From the NCBI GenBank assembly GCA_964019335.1, contig OZ025660.1:310001-374000 (forward strand): DNA of 64,000 bases. The letters are read 5' to 3'. The translations under genes were made by a program, and so were the position numbers. Within the stretch, counting starts at the first letter, position 1. Every line of letters starts with the position of its first letter. Under the pieces are notes generated by a model that did not search any database, was not told the origin of the DNA, and was given only the letters and a program-made list of their open reading frames with translations. Source of the DNA: Diplonema japonicum (lineage: Eukaryota; Euglenozoa; Diplonemea; Diplonemida; Diplonemidae). This document shows positions 10,053-21,200 of this stretch, piece after piece.

Positions 10053-10432
10053 TTCTTTTTTTAAACGTGTATAAACCTAATGACGTTAGATGCAGTGCAC
10101 GCCGCTAAAGTGCCTTATCGAGCCCCGTGCCCCACGAAGAAAAAAAAATCTTTTTTAAATTCCACTACCGACTTGCTAGGCCGCTGCCACTTTGCTACGT
10201 CGGCGGGTTAGTCGGTTGCTGCAGTGGGTTTGGTGTGTAGGTTTTCGGTCTCTTCAAAGAATAGGATCGCTTTTCGGGGGTCTTTCCCAAGGATGTGTAA
10301 CGTCAGGATGTCGAAGTGTTTAAATAGGATAACGTGAGGGAACATTTCGCGAAAATGAAAGCTTAATGAGATAAAGTTACATCACGAAAGGCTCCCTCAA
10401 CTGCGACCGGCTGATTTAAAGTATGAAACATG
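10053..10432. other. Spacer between nucleotidyltransferase genes B and C
   Basis: About 380 bp of mixed composition with no long homopolymer and no open frame of note. It presumably holds the 5' leader of B and the 3' flank of C. Nothing further recognised. Confidence 0.5.
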
Positions 10433-12400
10433 TTAATAACCGAGGTATGCGACCTCGAGGCCGAGGTCGGCTTGTGCTTCAGCTACCGCATCAACATCAA
10501 GAGCGGCCTGCATTGCGAGGCCGACAGAATGGTGAGGCTCAAGAAGCTTGCCAGAATTTAATGTCTCTCCATTGAAAGGGTCTTTGATCGGATCAAAGCG
10601 GTCTAGTTCGACTGGGAGGTCGGTCAAATTGCAGAAGTCTGGGTAAGGTGTCTCCAAATACATTGGCATTGCGTAATCGCCACAAACCATCTTTTCGCTT
10701 AACACATTTTTGCACCATTCCTTGATCGCAGGCAGCGTGTCACAAGGCATTTCCGTGCTTGGTACGCTCTCTTCCGTCACTCTACGCGGCACAACGTACG
10801 CGGCAGTGTCCCCCACATGATACGCTTCGCGTGCCATGTCACAGAATGACAACACCAACCTATTCACGTCTTCACCCACACCCCACTTCCCCACACAGTG
10901 CAGGCCTAAGCACATCTTTCTGAAATGCCCGAAATTGTTGATGTACTGAAGACCACAATACACTGTCTTCTGTACAGGCGACTGTGTTTCCTCCACCACG
11001 GGAATAAGGGGTTCGTTCAGCAGCAGATCACGGTTGCCGTACATGCTCACACGTTGCTTCTCGTCGACAGAAAAGAAAGGTAGCACAGAGTAGCGTACGG
11101 AGAATGTATTGAAGACCTGATGTTCCAACTGCTTGCACATGGCTAACGGCATAGCTACGCCGTCCACTACGAACGACCTTTGAATCATGATCGGGCGGAA
11201 GGGGTTGGCAGACTTCTTTAGATTGTCCAATACACTCGCGAAGTAGACTGCGACCTCTGCTTTACAATGCTCGGAGTGCCGCCGGAATGAATGTATATAA
11301 ATCCTTTCGCCACACTCACATGTTCCAGTACAATAAAATAAGGGGCTTCTGTACTTGTCAAAAAGGGCACACATGGCTACATGGTCGTCTACGAGGTAAG
11401 GGAGGAGCTGTAGAATTTCATTCACTTCTAGGTCGAACGATGCGACTCCTGTTTCAGGGGGTGAAGGGGATTTGTAGAGACGCGTTTTGGGTGCCTTCTC
11501 AACAACGACAGAGGAGGGGGTAAGGAAAGGGAAGTCAGCATCCTTAATGTGGCGAGGGGTCCACGAGTTGCGGCCAGGGTAGTAGAGGGCAAGGGTGTCC
11601 GGAGGGGTGAAGAAGTCAACAACAGAAAACCCTCTCTTGCAGTACTTCACCAGCCTCTTGCTGTACGAATTAGAACCTCGGATCCTCAGGGACCTGTTGT
11701 TCGGGGCGGAGATGCGGTGGTTGAAGGCCAGGCGGGCTCGAGGAGTCGCGTACACCGCATGTCCATCGAACCCGACCGCACTGCAGTCCACATCGCAGGT
11801 GCTGAGGATGTGGTCCACAGACGCCCAAGGAGAGGTGATCACCTGGATGTTCCTGTAAGGCTTCCCGAACCCCATCGTGATGGTGCAGGGTGTCCGCATG
11901 GTCGCACACTCCCCCTTCGCCACCTTCATGAAGTGCTTCCGAAGCTCAGCGATCCTCCGTCCCGCCTCCTCCTTGTCGTAGATCCCGTACAGGTACACAT
12001 CCACATCGCTCTCCTCGAACCCCTCGTTCCTCCCCATCAACGACGACACAATGCTCCCCCCGATCACCACAATGTTGCTCCAGTCCACCCCTTCGAACAA
12101 CCCCCCCGTCATCTCCTTGAACCTCCTCTTGAACTCCTCCAGGTCCACCACGCTGTGCCCCTCCCCCATCACCCCGTTCATGCAGGGGACCAGTGTGTTG
12201 TAACCCTTACCCGATGACTCTCCTTCAGGTCCCTCGTCCCTCGCGTCCCCCTCCCTCGCCCTCCCCAGTCTCACCTCCCCCAGCACAGGACCCTCCACAG
12301 GGAGCTCCTGCAGCTGGAAGGTGTCGTAGTTCTCGTGGACGTTGATGAGGTATGGTGCACATTCTGTTTTCCGTCTCTTTACATTTTGTATGTCAGCCAT
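10433..12400 (-). CDS. Nucleotidyltransferase-fold protein C with zinc-finger-like insert
   Basis: Intronless, 655 residues from an ATG at 12400. The leader MADIQNVKRRKTECAPY is basic and unlike those of A or B. The core is the shared 867-bp block with GGS...SDVD. The C-terminal half is diverged from B but collinear with it: ILQLLPYL, a Cys/His cluster (C361, C363, H375, H378, C379), SPVQKTVYCGLQYINNFGHF and MCLGLHC. It ends with DPFNGETLNSGKLLEPHHSVG. The core DNA is near-identical while the C-terminal halves are only moderately similar, so the core is probably being homogenised or copied separately from the tails. Confidence 0.85.
   Translation of the reverse strand: MADIQNVKRRKTECAPYLINVHENYDTFQLQELPVEGPVLGEVRLGRAREGDARDEGPEGESSGKGYNTLVPCMNGVMGEGHSVVDLEEFKRRFKEMTGGLFEGVDWSNIVVIGGSIVSSLMGRNEGFEESDVDVYLYGIYDKEEAGRRIAELRKHFMKVAKGECATMRTPCTITMGFGKPYRNIQVITSPWASVDHILSTCDVDCSAVGFDGHAVYATPRARLAFNHRISAPNNRSLRIRGSNSYSKRLVKYCKRGFSVVDFFTPPDTLALYYPGRNSWTPRHIKDADFPFLTPSSVVVEKAPKTRLYKSPSPPETGVASFDLEVNEILQLLPYLVDDHVAMCALFDKYRSPLFYCTGTCECGERIYIHSFRRHSEHCKAEVAVYFASVLDNLKKSANPFRPIMIQRSFVVDGVAMPLAMCKQLEHQVFNTFSVRYSVLPFFSVDEKQRVSMYGNRDLLLNEPLIPVVEETQSPVQKTVYCGLQYINNFGHFRKMCLGLHCVGKWGVGEDVNRLVLSFCDMAREAYHVGDTAAYVVPRRVTEESVPSTEMPCDTLPAIKEWCKNVLSEKMVCGDYAMPMYLETPYPDFCNLTDLPVELDRFDPIKDPFNGETLNSGKLLEPHHSVGLAMQAALDVDAVAEAQADLGLEVAYLGY
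11485..12351 (-). repeat. Near-identical 867-bp core, copy C
   Basis: Third copy of the nucleotidyltransferase core. Similarity to copy A continues about 30 bp further toward the C-terminal side (GGGGGTGAAGGGGATTTGT) than it does with copy B. Confidence 0.9.
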
Positions 12401-12990
12401 CTGGCTTAGGAGATGAACCTTCTAAGAGAAAATGAAAGTGGAGAAACAAAAACATAAAAAAACCCTCGAAGTAAAAAATATATAAAAAAAAAAAGATAAA
12501 TTGCATTGCGATTCCAAAAAAAGAAAACGAAAACGGGGAGAAGCAGAAACAAGAAAAGTAATCCCTTCCCTTCTTGTCATGTGGGTGTGTACCATGGCAC
12601 TAACGTGAAGGAGAGTCTTTTATTTGTGACAAGAATAATACCTATTCAAGTTCACACACTATTTTGAAGCAACGAGAATAAAAGTTGGAATGTGTCGTCT
12701 TCATTTTCAACAAGCCAAATAAGTTAAGGGAATCCTGTCCAAATCAAACTGGAAAGGCATCCCTTTACGAATGTCGAAGTCCTATTTCTCTTTGTTCTTT
12801 ATATTTATGGTTTTTGTTTTTTCACTGCGCCATCACGTACGTACCACGCAACCAAACGCTTGGGGGGGGGGGGGGGAGATAAAAGATTTTGGGGGGAATA
12901 CCAGGGAAAAGAAGAGGTACAAAAAAAAAAGCAAAAAAAAATGTTTTTACAGTAAACATCTTCTCACACGCATTTCTCTTTTTTCCTTGT
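12401..12990. other. Noncoding spacer
   Basis: A-rich spacer with a G run near 12861. It ends exactly where the duplicated citrate synthase block begins. It is not similar to the sequence beyond the stop codon of citrate synthase copy 1, so the two copies have different 3' flanks. No gene seen. Confidence 0.55.
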
Positions 12991-14703
12991 TCACGCAATG
13001 TTGAACTTCTGGCAGAGAGCCTCAGTGGTGATGGACTTGGGGCGCTCGATGGGCTTGCCGAGGGCACGGTCCCACACAAGGGCGGACAGCACACCAATGC
13101 AACGGGACACACCTGTGGGAAAAAAAAAAAAAAAAATACTTTTTTTTTCGCGAAAACACACCGAAGAGCACAGTGTAGTACTGGGACTCCTTGAGGCCGT
13201 AGTGCTGGAGGAGCACACCAGAGTGCGCGTCGACGTTGGGCCACGGGTTCTTGGTCTTCCCGTGCTCAGTCAGGATGCCGGGGGTGATCTGGTTTTGTTT
13301 TTATTATTTTATTATCTTTTCTTTCTTTTTTTTTTTTTTTTTTTTTTTTTTTCATGCTCTTGTACCTTGTACACAGTGTCCACGAACTTGAAGAGCTCGT
13401 CGTCGGGGAAGTTGCGCTTGCAGAACTCCCTCTGGCAGGTGTACCTGGGGTCGGTCTTCCTGAGGACAGCGTGGCCGTACCCAGGCACCACACGCTTCTG
13501 GTTCAGGAGGTCCCAGATGCACTCCGTCAGCACCTTCTCAAGCTCGGCGCCGTCCTTTGCGGCACTGCGCTCCGCCACCTTGTTGGTTGGTTTTTTTGTT
13601 TTTTTTTTTTTTTTTTTTTTTTGTTTTCTTTTCTTTTTTTTGTACAATACCTTGCCCTGAAGCTCACGGAGGAACAGAAGCACTTCCTGGTTGGCAAGGC
13701 CGTGGAGGGGCCCCGCAAGACCGTTCATCCCGGCGCTGCACGACAGGTAGGGGTCGCTCAGGGCGCTCCCCACAAGGGTCGTCGCGTGTGCGGACACGTT
13801 CCCACCCTCGTGGTCGGTGTGGATGGAGAGGTACAGTCTCATGCAGTCGGCGAACTCTGCCGACTCGAATCCAAGCTGCTTCGTGAAGTTCGCGGACAGG
13901 TCGAGGCTGGGGTCACGCGCAATCACCTGAAAACGTTGGGGGTTATGTGGTTTTCTTTTTTTTTTTTTTCCTTCCCCCCTTCTTCTCACACCTCAGACCC
14001 ACCGTGGAAGCTCCTCTTGTAGATCTGAGCGGCAACCTGGGGGACACGGGCAATAAGGTCGAGAGAGTCGTCAAGAGCGTACTCCCAGTAGTTGGCCTTG
14101 GTGGCGGCACCGGTGGCGTACCCCTTCGCGAACTTGCTGGCGTGTCCGAGGGTCAGGATCGCAGTCGAGAGCTGGAGCATGGGGTGCATGTCGGTGGGGA
14201 GGGAGTCAAGGGTCTTCGTCACCTGTTTGTTGTGTGTTGTGATGTGATGTGATGTGATGTGATGTTGTGGTTTCTCTTCTTCTTTTCATTACCTGATCAG
14301 TGATAGCATCGTTAGTGGCACGGTGGTGGAACTCCTCCATCATCATCTTGTGCTGGGCCTCGGTGGGGGCCTCACCGGTGAGGAGAAGCCACCACATAGC
14401 CTCGGGGGTAGGCTCCTGCCCGCCGTTCGCGGAAGGGAGCTTCTCCTGGCACTCAGGGATGCTGAGGCCACGGAACCTGATCCCTTCAACGGGGTCCAGG
14501 AGAGAGGGCTCGTAGGTGAGCCCGGTGATCCCACGCATCCCACCGTACGCCGCCTCCACAGTGGCGGGGCCAAGCGAGGTCGCCCCCTCGGCTGCCTTCA
14601 GCTTCTTGATCAGCTCCTGCTGCTGGGGGATCTTCTCCTTCAGGATCCTCCTCAGCTCCGCAGAGGCCTCGCTGTACATCCTACGCTGGGTGGTGCGCAT
14701 CAT
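12991..14703 (-). CDS. CS: Citrate synthase, mitochondrial, copy 2 (6 exons)
   Basis: Same 459-residue enzyme and exon structure as the copy at 2214-3926, shifted by 10,777 bp. Exons: 14703-14293, 14222-13992, 13926-13651, 13578-13366, 13288-13162, 13112-12991. Every open frame in the block, including unused ones crossing the intronic T runs, has the same length and sequence as in copy 1, so divergence is effectively nil. Such similarity points to very recent duplication, gene conversion, or (less interestingly) an assembly duplication. The 3' flank is unique and the 5' flank is split by a transposon 84 bp upstream of the ATG, so regulation of the two copies may differ. Confidence 0.95.
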
Positions 14704-14786
14704 CTTCGAATACTGTTAATAACCTGTGGTGAGGGGGGGGTACTAAAGAGAGAGTCTTTTACTTTTGATACCATGCAAAATAAAAA

Positions 14787-15956
14787 TACTGTAAAACAAA
14801 AATCACCGGAAGATAAAATGTCCGGAAGATAAATGTCCGGAAGCTCCGGCGGTCCGGATATTTTTTCTTCCGGACATTTTTTTCCTGAGACCCCCCCTTT
14901 TTTTTAAAGGGCTGGACCCGAAAACAGATGAAACTAGTGTCTGTAGCAAGAGAAAATCAAACGAAAATCAGAGAATTGAATTACGGACTTTTCCAGATCC
15001 TGATTGTTCGCTTCTACCACATGCTTGTTGAACCGAACCGCTTCTCGTGCCTGCTTTAGGGTTGTTCTTATGCTTTGCGGGTTTGCGTCATGGAGCCAAT
15101 GTCCAGTATATCAGACTGGAAGCACCGCTTTGGTAGCTCCAAGGTCGATCCCCCTGCCGCACCTGTTACTGCGGGTCGCAAGCCTCTTCTGAACTAGGAA
15201 GAAACAACAAAGCTCTTTGTTTGGATCCAGGTGCAGAACGGAAGGGAGTGCCTGTAGCAGCGTCGGACATCTGCCTGTATGCAGAGGGCCAACCAGCTGT
15301 GCTCCAAGCATGGCATCACAAGCCGCCGCCCAACAATAGGGAAGTCTAGCAGCCCCAAAGACACCCAAGCAGCGAGGAGGTTCACAGGGATCAGGCCGGT
15401 TGACCTGGAACATGGACCAGCTGCTGCCACTGGGAAGACGAAAAGGGGTCCCAAGGTTGTCAAGGTTAGGGATTTGGGACAAGCGCGCCGTCACCGGACA
15501 GTTTTGCGTTTCCCTGTCTGGTGGCAAACTGCACCCGCAGTTAATTTACACGGGAAAAACAGAACCAGCTCGCGGCAGGAAATACCCCGCGTCCGTCCCT
15601 CGTGTTGCACACCCCCCAAAAGGCTGGAGTTTAACAGCTTCGAAATCTCACTCGGCCACCCAGGAAACGCTTCGGCTCTGGGTAAAAGATTTGTTTCTCC
15701 CCTTTGCTACAACCTCATCGATTCATCGGGCTGAGCACCCACCGAGCCCATCCTACTCATCATTGATGACTACAATGTCCACACTACGCAGGCTTTTGTG
15801 AACTTGTTTTCAGAAACAAACGTTCACTTAGCGTTTGTCCCCCAGACTTCACCTATTTGTGCCAGCCCAAGACTTGCTGAGGTCCGGAAGAAAAAATGTC
15901 CGGATGTTTCGGCGGTCCGGATATTTTATCTTCCGGTGGATTTTTGTTTTACAGTA
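14787..15956 (+). mobile_element. Decayed pogo-like DNA transposon with long inverted repeats
   Basis: The ends are inverted repeats of roughly 80-90 bp. The left begins TACTGTAAAACAAAAATC, then ACCGGAAGATAAAATGTCCGG; the right ends with the reverse complement. Both arms also contain GGCGGTCCGGATATTTT. A TA at each end fits the TA target duplication of Tc1/mariner/pogo elements. The interior carries transposase fragments in the plus orientation, opposite to all host genes. The insertion splits the citrate synthase upstream flank; an uninterrupted version is at 3998-4024 beside copy 1. Confidence 0.82.
15400..15871 (+). pseudogene. pogo/Tigger-type DDE transposase remnant
   Basis: One frame (15400-15680) reads NMDQLLPLG, then DKRAVTGQFCVSLSGGKLHP, then QLIYTGKT, matching the region of pogo-family transposases around the first catalytic Asp. 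A second frame (about 15743-15870) reads ILLIIDDYNVHTTQAFVNLF and then LAFVPQTSP, matching the second-Asp block. Joining them needs a frameshift, a TGA lies in the second frame four codons before the conserved block, and the third acidic region is missing. The element is therefore not autonomous. The upstream part (15279-15400) may hold remains of the DNA-binding region, but I cannot confirm that. Confidence 0.72.
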
Positions 15957-16211
15957 AACAAAAAAAAAAACCGATCTTTTTAACGTCAAGGTTACACAAG
16001 AAGCTAAATGCGGTCCATGAAAAAAAAGAACGGCGATCATTGCAGATCTGCCTTTCGGCGTTAAGCCCGTCTTTTGGCACCCGTGTCCTCCAGCCAGATC
16101 ACCGGCAAAGACGCCGCCCTCCTTACCGTGATCGGTATTTCCGAAATACCGTCTCCTGGTCGTTCCCACTGCCACGCCACGTTGTCGCCTGCGCCAGGAG
16201 AAAAAGCTCCT

Positions 16212-16997
16212 TTACTCAAAATGAAGCTCGACAACACCATTGTGTATCTGCGTCAGGAGCGAGGCAGGGAGCGTGTGCAAAAAGGCATCTTCATTGGTTG
16301 CAACGCGATGCACTGGACGGGTAAAAGAAAGAGCCCCACCTTCAGTGCCAAGACGATTCAAGGTTGCGAAAGAAGGAGGAGGGTCACAAGGTCCGTTGGG
16401 GCGCTTGGGCCACCAGTTGACTAATAAAGTAAGCCTCAGTGCCTTGATAGGAGTGAGAGGTGCCAGGACGCCATGCCACAACGTCCCATGGAATAAGAGA
16501 AGTTTCGACGGCTCAGGGAAAGAGAGCACTGCTTTTTCAGGCTTTGCAGGCACGAGATCCCCCGCTACCATCTCTTGGCTATATACGCATGTTGGACCGC
16601 CCTCTTGACTACAATAAAACACGCTTGATACAGCAGGGTGGACTTTACAGTTGGATTCATCTGGTAAAAGGTGCAAATCGCAATCTGTGTGGAACTCTTT
16701 GGGTTCGTCAGATGGGTCTTGTTCCTGCCACCACCACTCCGCCCCTTCGTACTGTGCTCCGTCCGTCACCTTTTTGAAGGCATCACTGTTTGAGATTTTT
16801 GTGATATAGCTCTCGATTGCGTTAATATCTTTCGAGCCCTCAGCTTTCCAGAATGTTCCATAGGTTAAGGCTGTGGGCTTCTCGGGGCACTCATAGTCTA
16901 ATTTAATCACAGTTTTCAAATCTTGTACTAGAATTGTAAACTCCTCCTCAGTAAACACCTTACCCGCAACTTCTGCGATGTTTTCTTTGGACAACAT
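16212..16997 (-). CDS. 2OG-Fe(II) oxygenase-like protein
   Basis: Single exon, 261 residues from ATG at 16997 (MLSKENIAEVAGK); the frame above it is Asn/Lys homopolymer. H103 and D105 in EFHTDCDLHLL, H175 in LFHGTLWHGVL and the following LRLTLLVNWW fit the H-x-D...H...R layout of double-stranded beta-helix dioxygenases that bind Fe(II) and 2-oxoglutarate. The arm with TLLVNWW resembles a small family of predicted 2OG oxygenases; its substrate is unknown to me. The N-terminal 100 residues are not recognised. It lies next to a chromatin-type bromodomain gene, but I draw no functional link from that. Confidence 0.68.
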   Translation of the reverse strand: MLSKENIAEVAGKVFTEEEFTILVQDLKTVIKLDYECPEKPTALTYGTFWKAEGSKDINAIESYITKISNSDAFKKVTDGAQYEGAEWWWQEQDPSDEPKEFHTDCDLHLLPDESNCKVHPAVSSVFYCSQEGGPTCVYSQEMVAGDLVPAKPEKAVLSFPEPSKLLLFHGTLWHGVLAPLTPIKALRLTLLVNWWPKRPNGPCDPPPSFATLNRLGTEGGALSFTRPVHRVATNEDAFLHTLPASLLTQIHNGVVELHFE

Positions 16998-18154
16998 GCG
17001 GTTTCTTATGTTGTTGCTGGGTTTATTATTATTATTATTTTTTTTTTCTTTTTTTTCTTTTTTTTTTTTTTTATGCGTAGTAAAACGAAACAAATGGGAA
17101 AAAAAAGAAATATAGAAGAGAAAAAGAATAGAGAAAAAAAAAAACATAACAGTTCGGTGTCTCTAATCTGAGGTGCGCAAACTGGAAGTTAGGCCAAAGT
17201 GTAAGCTTAAACAATTTGGAGGGGGTCTCAAAAACACTTATCGCACATGCGAGGAAAATATTTCTCATTGTGGTGTGTTTTTTTCTTTTTTGTTTTTTGT
17301 TTCTTCTTCCGAGTAAGCCCGTTTTTCTCTTTGACTGAGAGCTGCTGCTTTAAAAATAGAGATCCGAAGGGTGATGAATTATTTTTCTTTTTTTTTTTTT
17401 TTTGTTTCCGATTATCGATATAAAAAAAAAAAGTATTTGACGATGAAAAAAAAAAAAAAAAAAGGAGAAAAAAAAAAAGGGAAAATATAAACTAATTAAC
17501 CTACATCCCACCATATCTCAAAAAAACCCCCTGAAATGAGCTCAAATTGCTCCAATACCCCCCTCGATCTTGCCAATTCGTGTGCACAAACAAAAATGCT
17601 AAAAGAAACCCGACTTCCCCCCCCATTTTTTTATTGTGAAATCCTTTCAATGAATGACCCAACTTTGCTTGATGGATTTATAGAGATATGGTGGGGAAGG
17701 AAAAAAATGGCTGCGCAACAGGAAAAAATTACCACCAAAGAATGTTTAAGAGAAGAAGACACCTCCCCCTTTTTTTTCTACCATAACGTAAGAATAAAAC
17801 GAAAGCCGGAAGAAAAGAAAAAAAAATGAAAGTGCTTCGAGGGTAGGTGAACGTGACACCGACGTGTCCCATTATTAGCTTAGACAAGCTTAAGACTCAA
17901 AATGCTGCCCGCATCGAATAGATAGTGGGGAAGGTTTTAAAAACAGGGGGGATTACCTGCTTGCAGTCGAGCGTGATAAATAAAGTCGAAAAAAGAAAAA
18001 ATGGGGGGGGGCATGTGATGAAAGCCTGCCTTAATTGAGTTAGTGTTCTTTCAGTTTTTTCCCCCTTTTTTTTTTCCCTTCTTTTTTTTTTTTTTTTTCC
18101 TTCCCCCCTTTTTTCTCCCCCAACATGTAAATGAAGTCTCTGAAAGAAGACAGG

Positions 18155-18187
<33 letters not shown>

Positions 18188-18205
18188 AACCCTCCTCTTT
18201 TTCCC
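16998..18205. other. Noncoding spacer
   Basis: About 1.2 kb, A/T-rich, with many homopolymers including an A run of about 33 near 18153-18185. The plus-strand frame at 17536-17829 ends in poly-Lys and has no recognisable domain, so I do not call it. Nothing else seen. Confidence 0.5.
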
Positions 18206-21200
18206 TCAAATCTTACGTTTTTTCGTCAATTGACCTTTCTCGGCTGAAATGTTTATGACCTCACGGAGTTGCTCCTCAGTGATGGCGGCTGGGATAATTT
18301 CAACAACAATGTCCAACTGGAAGAATTTAAAAAAAAAAAATCTTTTTTTGTCATACCAGTCCAGGGTTCTCCTCCACGGGCTCCGAAAGTATCTTGTAAC
18401 CTGACTCTCCAAGGCACTCGATCACGCGAAGGAACTTGCTGTGGAACATCGGCAGCGACTCCAAGTGTGTGAATATCTTCCCAGTGGGCGACCGGTAGTC
18501 CAGCCTCGGTACCGAAGGAAGCTGCTGGGCTGTGTTCTTGCTCCCTTTCCAATTCTCCTTCTTCCACAAAGCGTTCAGCTCTCTTTCCATGTCGTTGGCG
18601 GCCTTGTGCAACCAGTGCGTTTCCGGGTTGTACGCCCGGCAATTGCTCCACACGGCATCACAGTCTGCCTTAACTTCATCCACGGAACCATACAGCTGGT
18701 TGTACAGCCTTGTTATAATACTGTAGAGGTCCATAGGGTGGGGTATATTCTCGTAGTACTTCGGGGCGCCGTGCTTTGTTTCGTCCACGACCACCATGAA
18801 ATTATCCACTACAGGGTGTTTTTGCCGAAGGCTTTCGATCAGCTTCACGCACTTTTGAAACTGCGGGAGGAGCTTATTCCGTTTGTTATGGTGCACCAAG
18901 GGTGGGTAGAAGGCACACAGGTCTGTCCTCTGAAAGGACCCTGGCGGGATTGCAGATGCACCTGCTTTCAACTGTTTTTTTTTTATATTTGTTTAGTTCC
19001 ATTCTTGTTCTTTCCCCCCAAAAACATCAGAACCCCCCGACGCAGATTGTGAAGACAAAGGAGATCTTGTACCACACTTGCACCCAAAGGTGCTTTTTGC
19101 CTACCCCCCACCCCTCCATTGGTCCTCGTGATGGGAAAAATGAATGGATCAGTTTCCTTCTGTCATTTATGTGTTAAAGGGGAATCAGGAGACTGTGTCT
19201 TCATAGAATGGACCAATGTTCTTTAACTACGGTGTCATCATGCTTCGGTGTTGCTGCTGTCGGACACAACACAGATCCTTGAGATAGGAAAAAGAAAAGC
19301 AACTGTGCTTTGGGTGTTGTTGCCGTTTTTTTTTTCAGAAAGGGGTTGTGCAGAGCACCTATCCATCAAACACCTCTCATCTGTGATGACAAGGTCAGAG
19401 ACTCTAGTCTTTTGTGCTTTGATCATCATTCACAGCGTTGGTGTGTCCCCTCTTCGGGAATTTGGGGAAAAGGGTTCCTCATCTCCCGCCCACTTTCACC
19501 CTGCAGCACAAACAGAGTGTGACTGCTGCAACGACAGCGGAGGGCGGTGGCCAAAAGGAAGGCAAAAACCACAGACACCGGGAAGGGGGACAAAAGGTTG
19601 GAGATCTTGTACCAGATAAAGGGAACCTGTGCAAGGTACGAGGCACCTCACAGGAGGGTTGCCGGTACTCCATCTCCCTCTCCTCTCTTTCTCTCTCTCG
19701 CATAGCTTCACAACCAGCACCCTATTCAGAGAGGGAACAGGCTGTTACAAGCTTGCTGCAAGTTTTCAAAACAGCTGTTCTCTCTCTCTCTCCCTCTTTT
19801 TTTTCACTCCAATCTCGCATCAGGACTGGAGGATGGTATCTTTATTTGATAAAGGCCTTCCGTGGCACCCGTGCTGCCCTTCTCCTTCCTTCCTACCCCT
19901 TACATGTCTCGCACCCCTCCAACGCCTCTTTCATGTATGAAGAACGCGAAGTGGTGTTAATTAAGGGTGCTCTCCAGGCCTGTCCGGGTACGTTGGGAAT
20001 ACAACTGTTTTTTTCAGAAAGGGTTTGTGCAGAGCACCTATCCATCAAACACCTCTCATCTATGATGACAAGGTCAGAGACTCTAGTCTTTTGTGCTTTG
20101 ATCATCATTCACAGCGTTGGTGTGTCCCCTTCGACACGGGTCATCACTTCAAAAGACGAAAAAAATCAGTTTCTTTCTAAAAACACAGTTCTATCGCAGA
20201 CCAGCCAACCCTGAAGGGCAGACCGACTAGGATCGGAGGTGACAGAATGGGTGTGTTGAGTTCTCATCATGAAGAACAGAGAAGAAAAATATATGAGTTA
20301 AAGGAAGTCTTTGTGAGACGCCCCCTTGTTCTCATCTTCTACCTGCACCTATCCCCTTTCAGCAGCGGGTTCTCCTCCTTTGGTGGTCTTGCCGGCCTTC
20401 TCCCCAGCCTGGCCGCTCTTTCTCTTCGTTCTCTCGCCCATTGTCCTTTCAATGCCTCTAGGTCATGCTTGGTCTTCGGTGATGCAAATATCGCCCTCCT
20501 GTTCCATCCGATCACCGCCTTTGTCCTCCCGATGGATCGTAGTGTGTGCACCCTTGTGCTCGGCTCAGCTGGGAAGGCCCTCCTTCCTTTCACCTTCTTC
20601 AGTACCCTCCCTAGCTCCCATGTGTGCCAGATCTTCTTCATCAGTCCATGCAATCTCCTCGCTTTCTGCTGTACTTCTGCGAGATCCCCCAGCTTCCCTC
20701 CAAGGGTCTTCCCGGTCACGTTCTCGAAATCCAGTGCCAGCTCCACCGTCGACACTGACGTGTTTCTGCTGCCTGCATACCAGCGCAGTTGCCGCATCCA
20801 CCTCAGCACCTCCTTCGTGTACTCCCGTAGGACATCCCCTGCCGGTAGCTTGCCGAAGTCCTTGTCCGACGGTACTGGGTGTTCTTGACCTTGTGTGATT
20901 TCCAGCCACTGGTGTGTGTGGTACACCTCCTGCCTCTTCGCTTGTAGGGCTGCGTCCCGCTCCCCCACCACCGCCAGCAGGTACCTCTGCGTTCCTTCGA
21001 GCCTTTCCCTGACATCCTTCCCTGCTCCCCTTGGCAGGATGCCATGCAGCTTCGTACACGGTTCCAGCCCCCTGCGCGTCATGCCTTCGTGTTCTTCCCG
21101 CTGTTGCACTTCCTTGGCCTTTTCGCACTCCCACAGTGCGTGCTCCAGCATGTTGGGCAGCTGTTGCTCCTGACCGCAGATGTCGCAGTGTGCCGTCGTG

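Noticed and set aside
16140-16160. Palindrome CGGTATTTCCGAAATACCG as a possible operator or transposon end
   Set aside because: Single short palindrome in unassigned DNA, with no second copy found in the window.
17536-17829. Plus-strand frame of 97 codons
   Set aside because: It is on the opposite strand to all genes, ends in poly-Lys and shows no recognisable feature.
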